Positions 1-5,964 of a stretch of DNA of 6,347 nucleotides are shown here, piece by piece. The notes beneath the pieces are model-generated. The model made no database searches and was not told the origin of the DNA. It saw only the letters and a list, made by a program, of their open reading frames with translations. Position 1 is the first letter of the stretch, and the number at the start of each line of letters is the position of its first letter. A program made the translations under genes and the position numbers. This DNA comes from Mycobacterium sp. (lineage in GTDB: Bacteria > Actinomycetota > Actinomycetes > Mycobacteriales > Mycobacteriaceae). The stretch lies in assembly GCA_025965815.1 (NCBI GenBank), contig JAOPWF010000721.1, forward strand, positions 1-6,347, given 5' to 3'.

Positions 1-40
1 CGACCAGCAGGGACGTCGCGACCAGCAGGGCAATCCGCAC
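1..40 (-). CDS. Possible 5' end of a divergent exported protein (partial)
   Basis: On the minus strand a GTG codon (bases 40-38) opens a frame of 13 codons to the window edge, reading MRIALLVATSLLV. One Arg followed by an uninterrupted hydrophobic stretch is the pattern of a signal peptide or membrane anchor. The gene would diverge from the esterase. Only 40 bases are visible, there is no clear ribosome site before the GTG, and no in-frame ATG or GTG lies within the roughly 40 bases upstream. The start could be wrong or the frame could be chance. No function can be proposed. Confidence 0.25.
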   Translation of the reverse strand, partial: MRIALLVATSLLV

Positions 41-102
41 GTACGCCAGGCTAGCGGGCGGACATCGATTCCCCTGCCAGGCGCGTCGGCTGTGCTGTTC
101 GC

Positions 103-108
103 TACGGT
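103..108 (+). promoter_or_regulatory. Candidate -10 element of a leaderless esterase transcript
   Basis: TACGGT fits the mycobacterial TANNNT -10 pattern. It ends six bases before the ATG at 115, so transcription would begin at or next to the A of the start codon. No Shine-Dalgarno sequence is present between 95 and 114, which agrees with a leaderless message, a common arrangement in mycobacteria. No convincing -35 hexamer is seen around 80-86. The call rests on a degenerate hexamer plus its spacing. Confidence 0.35.
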
Positions 109-114
109 CGGGTC

Positions 115-1623
115 ATGCACGAACACACCGTCCGCGCGACCATCAACACCGGCACTGTCGAAGGTTTCACCCGCGGAGGTGTGAACCGTTGGCGCTCCAT
201 CCCGTACGCGCGACCACCGCTGGGCCCGCTACGATTCCGCGCGCCACAGCCGGTGGAGCCTTGGCCGGGAGTGCGTTATTGCCACGGGTTCGCCAACTGC
301 GCGCCGCAGGAGCACAAGTACACCCTCCTCGGGATCGGCAGATACCAGCCGATGAGCGAGGACTGCTTGACCCTCAACGTCGTCGCACCGGAGTCGCGCG
401 GCGAGGGTCCGCTACCGGTGATGGTGTTCGTGCACGGCGGCGGCTACATCCTCGGCAGTTCGGCGACACCGCTGTACGACGGCGCCGCCCTGGCGCGGCG
501 CGGCTGCGTCTATGTGTCGGTGAACTACCGCCTCGGTGCGCTGGGCTGCCTGGACCTGTCCTCGCTCTCGACCCCCGACACGAAGATCGAGAGCAACCTG
601 TTCTTGCGGGATCTGGTGTTGGCACTGCGCTGGGTGCGGGACAACATCGCCGTGTTCGGCGGCGACCCCGACAACGTGACCATATTCGGGGAGAGCGCCG
701 GCGCCCACGCCGTCGCCACCCTGCTGGCCGTCCCGGCTGCCAAAGGCCTGTTCGCGCGGGTGATCTCCGAAAGCCCGGCCGCAGGCATGGTGCGATCGAC
801 TGAGACCGCTGCCGAATTCGCCTCCCGGTTCGCCGGGTTACTCGGCGCACGAAAGCGGGACGCCGCTCACGCGCTTATGCAGGCGACCCCGGCGGAGTTG
901 ATAGCCGCGCAGAACCAGCTGATCACGCGCGGGATGAAGGACATGCTGGGGGCCTTTCCGGTCGGCCCCACGTTCGGCGACGCCTACCTGCCACTAGATC
1001 CCGTGGAGGCGATGCGAACCGGCACGGCCAACCGGGTGCCACTCATCGTCGGAACCAACGCCGAGGAGGCCAGGCTGTTCACCCGGTTCCTCAAGCTGCT
1101 GCCGAACAACGAGCCGATGATCGAAGCACTGCTGGCCAATGTCGATCCCGCCGCCCGCGAGCGCATCACCGCCGCCTACCCCGGATATCCGGACCCCGCG
1201 GCCTGCATGAGTCTCGGCGGCGACTTCGCGTTCGGGACGGCGGCGTGGCAGATTGCCGAGGCACACGGGACCCATGCGCCCGCCTACCTGTACCGGTATG
1301 ACTACGCGCCGCGCACGCTGCGCTGGTCCGGGCTTGGGGCCACCCATGCCACCGAGCTTTTCGCGGTGTTCGACGTCTACCGCGGCGCGTTCGGCGCGGT
1401 GCTGACCGCCGCCGGTGACCGGCGCTCGGCGCGTCGGGTCAGCAAGGATGTCCAGTCCCGGTGGCGGGCCTTCAGCCGCACGGGGGTTCCCGGCGACGGC
1501 TGGCCCGAATACACCGAAGAGGACCGAGCCGTTATGGTCTTCGACTCCCGGTCGCGCGTCCAGTACGACCCGCATCCGGACCGGCGGCTCGCCTGGCAGG
1601 GATTCTCGCTGGCAGCACCATGA
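115..1623 (+). CDS. Type-B carboxylesterase (alpha/beta hydrolase, para-nitrobenzyl esterase-like)
   Basis: A 502-residue serine hydrolase of the carboxylesterase/cholinesterase family, which hydrolyses carboxylic esters; about 500 residues is the usual length. The family N-terminus is intact (G-V-G, then SIPYARPPLGPLRF), followed by SEDCLTLNV near residue 80. The oxyanion-hole motif HGGGY is at 107-111. The nucleophile is Ser194 in GESAG, the acid is probably Glu318 in GTNAEEARLF, and the catalytic His is probably His411 in GATHATELF. All three triad positions are present, so it should be active. There is no signal peptide, so it is expected to be cytoplasmic. The ATG at 115 suits the family N-terminus; no ribosome site precedes it, and a leaderless transcript is likely. 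It is separated by 108 bases and a hairpin from the next frame and may be its own transcript. The natural substrate is unknown, since this family is promiscuous. Confidence 0.95.
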   Translation: MHEHTVRATINTGTVEGFTRGGVNRWRSIPYARPPLGPLRFRAPQPVEPWPGVRYCHGFANCAPQEHKYTLLGIGRYQPMSEDCLTLNVVAPESRGEGPLPVMVFVHGGGYILGSSATPLYDGAALARRGCVYVSVNYRLGALGCLDLSSLSTPDTKIESNLFLRDLVLALRWVRDNIAVFGGDPDNVTIFGESAGAHAVATLLAVPAAKGLFARVISESPAAGMVRSTETAAEFASRFAGLLGARKRDAAHALMQATPAELIAAQNQLITRGMKDMLGAFPVGPTFGDAYLPLDPVEAMRTGTANRVPLIVGTNAEEARLFTRFLKLLPNNEPMIEALLANVDPAARERITAAYPGYPDPAACMSLGGDFAFGTAAWQIAEAHGTHAPAYLYRYDYAPRTLRWSGLGATHATELFAVFDVYRGAFGAVLTAAGDRRSARRVSKDVQSRWRAFSRTGVPGDGWPEYTEEDRAVMVFDSRSRVQYDPHPDRRLAWQGFSLAAP

Positions 1624-1638
1624 CGGACGCGCCTAACG

Positions 1639-1656
1639 CGGCGCAGTAGTGCGCCG
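1639..1656 (+). terminator. Candidate hairpin after the esterase
   Basis: CGGCGCA and TGCGCCG form a perfect 7-bp, GC-rich stem with a GTAG loop. The stem starts 16 bases after the esterase stop codon. No T-run follows, so it is not a canonical intrinsic terminator. In mycobacteria stems without a U-tract are often proposed as terminators, but the evidence is limited to position and symmetry. Confidence 0.35.
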
Positions 1657-1731
1657 AACTCCTGCGCGGCATCCACGGATGTGATTGCGTAATCCGGTCA
1701 GCCACCGAAACGATCGACCGAGGATGCTGCG

Positions 1732-2037
1732 ATGAGCCAATCCGTCAGGCAAACCGTCGATCACCGACTGGACCCGCTGTCCGCGGATGAGTTCAGCGCG
1801 GTAGCGACGATTTTGCGACGGGATCGGGCGGTCGGCGACAGCTGGCGCATCGCCTCGATCGAAATGCTCGAACCCGGCAAGGCCGACCTGCGCCGCTACG
1901 ACGCGGGCGGACCCACCCCGCCGCGCCGGGCGGTGGTGGTCTGCCTGGAGCGCGCCAACCGCAACCCGTCGCTGGATGTTGTTGCATCGCCACCGGCGCA
2001 ATGCCATACCTCGCCACCAGTGCGCACCACTAGCTGA
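1732..2037 (+). pseudogene. Copper amine oxidase remnant: N-terminus joined to C-terminus
   Basis: A 101-codon frame starting at ATG 1732, with GAGGA about eight bases upstream. Residues 9-73 (LDPLSADEF, then GDSWRIASIEMLEP and GGPTPPRRAVVVCLER) match, as I recall the family, the N2-domain start of actinobacterial copper-containing primary amine oxidases. These are usually about 640-660 residues. From about residue 75 the frame reads NRNPSLDV and then a CH pair, which resembles the extreme C-terminus of the same enzymes (a RNP-x-LDV then CH pattern). The simplest reading is an in-frame internal deletion with its junction near bases 1951-1962, removing some 550 codons. Lost are the tyrosine that becomes topaquinone and the copper-binding histidines, so no oxidase activity is possible. 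The stop is only 12 bases from the next gene, so the remnant may still carry that gene's transcript. The N-terminal match is fairly secure; the C-terminal match is from memory and less so. Confidence 0.7.
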
Positions 2038-2038
2038 C

Positions 2039-2043
2039 GGAGG
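2039..2043 (+). promoter_or_regulatory. Ribosome binding site fixing the GTG start of the kinase fusion
   Basis: GGAGG lies six bases before the GTG at 2050. It follows the remnant's stop codon almost directly, so ribosomes ending there could restart here. This supports GTG 2050 over any later start. Confidence 0.7.
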
Positions 2044-2049
2044 TCGCCG

Positions 2050-4080
2050 GTGACCGAGAAGGATGTCGTCGAACGCCCGAGTGATCTCAGCACCGAATGG
2101 CTAACGGCAACCATCGGCGCCGGCACGGTCGAACGATTCAACGCCGAACGGATCGGCACCGGTCAGATGAGCGAGTGCTACCGCGTGGCGCTGACGTACG
2201 CCCAACCGGGCAGCGGGCCGGCATCGGTGGTGCTCAAGGTGGCGGCCACCGATCCGGTCAGCCGGCAGACCGGCCTGGCCCTGGGGCTTTACGAACGCGA
2301 GGTCCGCTTCTACACCGAAATCGCGCCCCGCCTCGGCGGGGAGGAGCGAAGCGACCGGGGGATTGACCTAGGCCCCATCGCTCCCTGCCACCACGCCGCG
2401 TTCGACGCCGGCACCGGCGCATTCGACCTGCTGCTCGGCGACGCCGGACCCGCGGTTGTCGGCGACGAAATCCGCGGTGCCACAGCCGAACAGGCCAAGT
2501 TGGCGATGATCCAGCTGGCCCGGCTGCACGGCCCGCTGCTCCGCGACGCGTCGCTGGCCGGCGCCGACTGGCTCAACCGCGATGCGCGAATCAACCAGGC
2601 GCTGATCAGCCAGCTCTACGCGGGGTTCGCCGACCGCTACGCAGACCGGATGTCCGCGGAACAGCGCACCGTATGCGAGCGGCTCGTTTCCGCCTTCGAC
2701 GCCTACGTCGCCGAGCAGGGCGGCCCGGACCGCATCCGGGGTCTGGTTCACGGTGACTACCGGCTGGACAACATGTTGTTCGGCCTCGACGGCGCCGAGC
2801 GTGCGCTGACGGTGGTGGACTGGCAGACCGTGACGTGGGGCCCGGCGATGACCGACGCCGCTTACTTCCTCGGGTGCGCGCTGCAGGTCGAGGATCGCCG
2901 CGCCCACTACGACGACCTGCTGCGGGCCTACACCGACGCCCTCGGCCCCGATGCCGAGGTCAGCCTCGACGACGTCCGCGACGGCGTACGCCGACAGAGC
3001 TTCTTCGGCGTGATGATGACCATCGTCTCCTCGATGCTGGTGGCACGCACCAAGCGGGGCGACGAGATGTTCATGACCATGCTCGAGCGGCACAGCCGGC
3101 ATGTGCTGGACACCGACGCACTGGGCATCCTTCCCGGCGTGGCGGCGCTGGAGCCGCTGCGGCCCTCGGCCGACGACGAAGCCGCACACCCTGCCGGTGA
3201 CGAGCCGCTCTGGAGTGAGAGCTGGTACTGCGACTTCGCCGACCCGGCGCAGGGGATCGGCGGCTGGGTGCGCCTTGGGTTGATCCCGAACCAGAACACC
3301 GCCTGGATCACCGCCCTGTTGTGCGGGCCGGACATCCCGACCATCGCGGTCGTCGACTTCCAGGCCGCGCTGCCGGAGGATTCGAGCCTCGTGCATACCA
3401 GGCAGATCGACTTCACCCACGCCGCGACCACACCGTTGGAGGCGTATCGCATCGGCCTGAAGGGCCGCGGACAGGCCTACGACGACCCTGCCGCACTGTT
3501 GCGCGGCGAGGCCGGCCGGCCAGTCGAGATGACGATGGACCTGATGTGGACCACGGCGGGAATGCCGTACCAGTATCGCGTCACTCCCCGCTATGAGATC
3601 CCCTGCATCGTGTCGGGCATCGTGACCGCCGACGGTCACGTGTTCCCGGTCGGAGGGGCGGCCGGTCAGCGTGACCACTCATGGGGTGTGCGCGACTGGT
3701 GGAGCATGGACTGGGTGTGGTCGGCGCTGCACCTGATCGACGAAACCCGGATGCACGCCCTGGATCTGCGAATACCCGAGGCGCCCAACATCGGTATCGG
3801 CTACGTGCAGAGCCCGGGCAAGCCATTGGTCGAACTTCAAACGGTGGCGGTGCGGGAAAGCTTCGCCGAGAACGGATTACCGCAGTCCACGTCGCTCACG
3901 CTGAGTCCGGGCGGGATCAGCGCGAGCCTCGACATCCGTGGCCATGCGCCGCTCCGATTGACTGCGCCGGACGGACGGGTCTCTCAATTTCCGCGAGCCT
4001 GGGCAACGGTCACCACCGACGACGGTCGCATCGGGGTCGGCTGGATCGAGTGGAACCGGAACGACGCACCTGGGAATTGA
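2050..4080 (+). CDS. Phosphotransferase (APH/ecdysteroid-kinase-like) fused to a DUF7065/DUF7064-like domain
   Basis: A 676-residue two-part protein with a GTG start behind GGAGG. Residues about 10-355 are an aminoglycoside phosphotransferase/CHK-like kinase. A glycine loop (IGTGQMSECY, 35-44) and a probable ATP-binding Lys63 in VVLKVA come first, followed by the Brenner motif HGDYRLDN (His234, Asp236, Asn241) and the metal-binding VVDWQT (Asp257). All key residues are present, so ATP-dependent phosphorylation of a small-molecule hydroxyl is likely. After an acidic, Ala/Pro-rich linker (about 365-385) a second domain begins at WSESWYCDF (388 on). It carries GQRDHSWGVRDWW (539-551) and ends in IGVGWIEWNR. 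The motif recalls the DHNWG signature of CrtC/AttH-like lipocalin-fold proteins, and the whole resembles Pfam DUF7065/DUF7064. No signal peptide is seen. The kinase call is firm; the C-terminal family name is from memory. The substrate is unknown, and an antibiotic-resistance role is not implied. Confidence 0.88.
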   Translation: MTEKDVVERPSDLSTEWLTATIGAGTVERFNAERIGTGQMSECYRVALTYAQPGSGPASVVLKVAATDPVSRQTGLALGLYEREVRFYTEIAPRLGGEERSDRGIDLGPIAPCHHAAFDAGTGAFDLLLGDAGPAVVGDEIRGATAEQAKLAMIQLARLHGPLLRDASLAGADWLNRDARINQALISQLYAGFADRYADRMSAEQRTVCERLVSAFDAYVAEQGGPDRIRGLVHGDYRLDNMLFGLDGAERALTVVDWQTVTWGPAMTDAAYFLGCALQVEDRRAHYDDLLRAYTDALGPDAEVSLDDVRDGVRRQSFFGVMMTIVSSMLVARTKRGDEMFMTMLERHSRHVLDTDALGILPGVAALEPLRPSADDEAAHPAGDEPLWSESWYCDFADPAQGIGGWVRLGLIPNQNTAWITALLCGPDIPTIAVVDFQAALPEDSSLVHTRQIDFTHAATTPLEAYRIGLKGRGQAYDDPAALLRGEAGRPVEMTMDLMWTTAGMPYQYRVTPRYEIPCIVSGIVTADGHVFPVGGAAGQRDHSWGVRDWWSMDWVWSALHLIDETRMHALDLRIPEAPNIGIGYVQSPGKPLVELQTVAVRESFAENGLPQSTSLTLSPGGISASLDIRGHAPLRLTAPDGRVSQFPRAWATVTTDDGRIGVGWIEWNRNDAPGN

Positions 4081-4105
4081 CTATGTGACAGTGAACTGCC
4101 ATCTT
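4077..4105 (+). promoter_or_regulatory. Candidate promoter of the AveC-like gene
   Basis: TTGACT (4077-4082), five of six to the -35 consensus, overlaps the TGA stop of the kinase fusion. A 17-base spacer leads to CATCTT (4100-4105), a weak -10. The spacing is ideal but the -10 is poor. The placement under an operator-like palindrome adds support, and it implies that the AveC-like gene can be transcribed independently of the gene upstream. Confidence 0.4.
4082..4105 (+). promoter_or_regulatory. Second putative TetR operator, upstream of the AveC-like gene
   Basis: The left arm TATGTGACAG, spacer TGAA and right arm CTGCCATCTT repeat the 10-4-10 layout of the perfect palindrome at 5897-5920. 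The left arm matches that operator at 9 of 10 positions and the right arm at 7 of 10; the core GACAG-N4-CTG is identical. Its own dyad symmetry is imperfect (6 of 10 pairs). It fills the space between the candidate -35 and -10, a position where binding would block RNA polymerase. Confidence 0.55.
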
Positions 4106-4125
4106 TGGTTGGACTCAGTGTCGCC

Positions 4126-4135
4126 AAAGGAGGGG
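4126..4135 (+). promoter_or_regulatory. Strong ribosome binding site for the AveC-like gene
   Basis: AAAGGAGGGG is nearly ideal anti-16S complement and ends seven bases before the GTG at 4143. It decides that start codon and predicts efficient translation. Confidence 0.75.
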
Positions 4136-4142
4136 TGTCGCC

Positions 4143-5183
4143 GTGACGGATCTCAAGGCTCCAGCTGAAGTTCAGCCGAAGGAAGCACCGGCCCCACTCC
4201 GCACGGTACGTCCCGTGCTGATCTGGGCGACGATCGGCGCGCTGTGCGTTGTCTTTGCCGCGTACATCTTCACCGCCTGGATCGTGTCTGGTGACGCCAC
4301 ACCCGCCGACCCCGGGCCCGATCCGGTCCCCACCCTGACACGGATTGCGACACTGGCCTTTCAAATCATCACGCCGATCCTGGCGCTGTCGGTCATCACG
4401 TATGTCGTCCGCAAGAGTTTGCGCGAACGCCGGCTGTGCACCGAAGCGATGGTGGTGATCGGCTCTGCCATCGCGTGGTGGCATGACCCGCTGATCAACT
4501 GGTTCCAGCCCGCCCTGTTCTACAACGCCACGCTGGTGAACTTCGGCGCGTGGGTCGAGAACATCCCGGGCTGGCTCAGCCCCGACGGCCGGCTGATGGC
4601 CGAGCCGATGCTGATGATCGGTCTGTCCTATGTGTGGATGCCCTTGACTCTGGGGTCCGTCGGGCGCTGGGCGATGGGCCGCGCCCGCCGACGCTGGCCC
4701 GCACTGGGGCCGGTGCGGACGTTCTGCTGCGGCTGGCTGGCGGTGTACCTCATCGAGTTTCCGCTCGAAATCATTGCGGTGCACACCGGTTTGGTGGCCT
4801 ACCCGGCCACGCCGCCTGCGCTGACGCTGTGGGCGGGAGAGATCTACCAGATGCCGATCTACGGCCCGATGCTGTGGTCGCTCGTCCTTACCGCCAGCGG
4901 CGGACTGCTGTTCTTCCGCGACGCCCCCGGTCGCACCGCCGTCGAACGCGGCATCGACTCGATGAAACTCGGCGCGCGCACCAAGCAGGTCATCAGCCTG
5001 CTGGCGATCACCGGCTTCCTGCACGTGGTGGCGATCGGGGTCTACGACATCCCAGTCAACTTCGCCGGCCTGTACGCCGGCCCGACGAAGGTCTACCCCA
5101 CATACCTGCGCACACAGTTGTGCGGACCGGACACGCCGCGGCGCTGCCCGGACGGCACCCGGTTTGATGATCCTTCGCGATGA
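4143..5183 (+). CDS. AveC/spirocyclase-like integral membrane protein
   Basis: A 346-residue polytopic membrane protein. After a Pro/Ala/Lys-rich cytosolic-looking N-terminus (1-24), hydrophobic segments lie at about 25-48, 67-89, 102-120, 154-176, 192-213, 238-257 and 283-302, giving six or seven spans. Conserved-looking polar or aromatic positions include AWWHDP (111-116), LFYNATLVNF (125-134) and YQMPIYGP (235-242). The overall pattern matches the AveC-like family as I recall it from actinobacterial annotations. AveC of Streptomyces avermitilis acts in avermectin spiroketal formation. Mycobacterial members have no established reaction, so spiroketal chemistry should not be assumed here. 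The GTG start is backed by AAAGGAGGGG, and the gene has its own candidate promoter and TetR operator. It ends 21 bases from the convergent repressor gene. The P450 under the same apparent repressor suggests a joint oxidation/cyclisation step. Family confidence is good; function is open. Confidence 0.82.
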   Translation: MTDLKAPAEVQPKEAPAPLRTVRPVLIWATIGALCVVFAAYIFTAWIVSGDATPADPGPDPVPTLTRIATLAFQIITPILALSVITYVVRKSLRERRLCTEAMVVIGSAIAWWHDPLINWFQPALFYNATLVNFGAWVENIPGWLSPDGRLMAEPMLMIGLSYVWMPLTLGSVGRWAMGRARRRWPALGPVRTFCCGWLAVYLIEFPLEIIAVHTGLVAYPATPPALTLWAGEIYQMPIYGPMLWSLVLTASGGLLFFRDAPGRTAVERGIDSMKLGARTKQVISLLAITGFLHVVAIGVYDIPVNFAGLYAGPTKVYPTYLRTQLCGPDTPRRCPDGTRFDDPSR

Positions 5184-5204
5184 TCCGCGGCTGACGCGCT
5201 CGGA

Positions 5205-5795
5205 CTACTTGAGCACGGCCGGCAACGCGGCGAACTCCTGGCGGATGATGTCGTCCAGCATCTGGCCGGAGGACTTCAGCCACCGGTTGAGCGCCCGCTC
5301 CACCAGCAGCATCCCGATAGAGGCGAGCAGTCGGCACTCGTCGTCCGGGGCCGGCAGGTGCCGCCGTTCGGCGACCACCTTCGCAACGACCTCGGCATTG
5401 GCCTCGTGGTTCTTGCGCTCGCGTCCGAGCAGGACCAGCGACGAGGCGACCGCCTCGTGATACTGGGCGATCCGCTTACGGATCCGCTTCAGGCCCGGCG
5501 CCAGCAGCGCGAAGGAGTTCGCCATCGCCTCGAAGTCGGAGGCTTCCTCCGGCTGTGCCAGATAGACCCCGCTGACGGCGTCGATGAAGTCGTACTCTCC
5601 GAAGAACAGCACCGATTCTTTGGTCGGAAAATACCGAAAGAACGTGCGGGGCGAAACGCCTGCGCTCTCGGCGATCTCGTCGGTGGTCGTCTGGTCATAG
5701 CCGTTGGCACTGAAGAGGTTCAATGCCGCCTCGAGCAACGCCATCCGGGTACGGTCCGCGTGCTCGCCCCGAGGCGAACGGTCTCCCCGCGCCAT
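5205..5795 (-). CDS. TetR/AcrR-family transcriptional repressor
   Basis: A 196-residue regulator of normal family length. The N-terminal DNA-binding domain spans about residues 14-60: a first helix (TRMALLEAALNLFSANGY), then the helix-turn-helix TTDEIAESAGVSPRTFFRYF (37-56) and the usual PTKESVLF. The rest is helical and would form the dimer and ligand pocket. It is too divergent for me to name a ligand, though the regulated genes suggest a hydrophobic small molecule. The start is ATG at 5795 behind AAGGAGGAT (5809-5801 on the minus strand), with GGAGG seven bases from the ATG. It is divergent from a P450, with a perfect palindrome between them that is its likely binding site. A weaker copy of that site precedes the convergent AveC-like gene. 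Autoregulation is possible, but the palindrome is about 100 bases from its own start. Confidence 0.93.
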   Translation of the reverse strand: MARGDRSPRGEHADRTRMALLEAALNLFSANGYDQTTTDEIAESAGVSPRTFFRYFPTKESVLFFGEYDFIDAVSGVYLAQPEEASDFEAMANSFALLAPGLKRIRKRIAQYHEAVASSLVLLGRERKNHEANAEVVAKVVAERRHLPAPDDECRLLASIGMLLVERALNRWLKSSGQMLDDIIRQEFAALPAVLK

Positions 5796-5861
5796 CTGCC
5801 ATCCTCCTTGGCTACATCGGTCGCTCCGAGATTACAACGGCCGCAAGTCTGTGGTGGGTCG

Positions 5862-5890
5862 TTGACACCCGTTGCCCGGCGGACGATACT
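5862..5890 (+). promoter_or_regulatory. Promoter of the P450 gene
   Basis: A perfect -35 hexamer TTGACA (5862-5867) is followed by 17 bases and GATACT (5885-5890), a good -10. Transcription would start near 5896-5898, giving an untranslated leader of about 67 bases. The TetR palindrome starts at the predicted start point, so bound repressor would block initiation. No equally good minus-strand promoter for the repressor is visible; TAATCT (5834-5829, minus strand) is a possible -10 without a clear -35. Confidence 0.65.
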
Positions 5891-5895
5891 TTTCC

Positions 5896-5921
5896 ATATA
5901 TGACAGTCTGCTGTCATATAT
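5896..5921. promoter_or_regulatory. Putative TetR operator, perfect inverted repeat
   Basis: ATATATGACAG and CTGTCATATAT are exact reverse complements of 11 bases each, separated by TCTG. The 26-bp dyad lies between the divergent repressor and P450 genes, 43 bases before the P450 ATG and directly after its -10. It is too AT-rich at the ends and badly placed for a terminator. Position, symmetry and neighbouring TetR gene all point to an operator. Confidence 0.85.
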
Positions 5922-5964
5922 TGCCCTGGCGCGATGCCGCGTCCGAGAGAGGATCACTCCCCAC

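Noticed and set aside
1..30. A 12-base direct repeat CGACCAGCAGGG, 18 bases apart
   Set aside because: On the minus strand it encodes the repeated Leu-Leu-Val codons of a hydrophobic stretch, so it is better explained by coding than by an iteron or operator.
994..1575. A 193-codon minus-strand frame inside the esterase
   Set aside because: It is a shadow of the esterase coding sequence; the esterase triad and family motifs are intact on the plus strand.
1690..1715. A short inverted repeat GATT, GCGT, AATC before the amine oxidase remnant
   Set aside because: Arms of four bases are expected by chance; it could be an old operator, but nothing else supports that.
2050..3110. Reading the kinase domain as an aminoglycoside-resistance gene
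   Set aside because: The Brenner motif is shared by a very large superfamily; the fusion partner and sequence outside the motifs do not resemble known resistance enzymes.
2368..3678. A 436-codon open frame on the minus strand opposite the kinase fusion
   Set aside because: It lies wholly inside a gene with clear kinase motifs, its composition is Val/Gly/His/Arg-rich as expected of an antisense shadow in GC-rich DNA, and no domain is recognisable.
3984..5024. A 346-codon minus-strand frame overlapping the AveC-like gene
   Set aside because: Its Arg/Gln/His/Gly-rich composition has no recognisable family, while the plus strand there encodes regular transmembrane segments behind a strong ribosome site.
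5358..5903. A 181-codon plus-strand frame opposite the TetR gene
   Set aside because: It covers the TetR helix-turn-helix gene antisense and runs into the operator; no family is recognisable.
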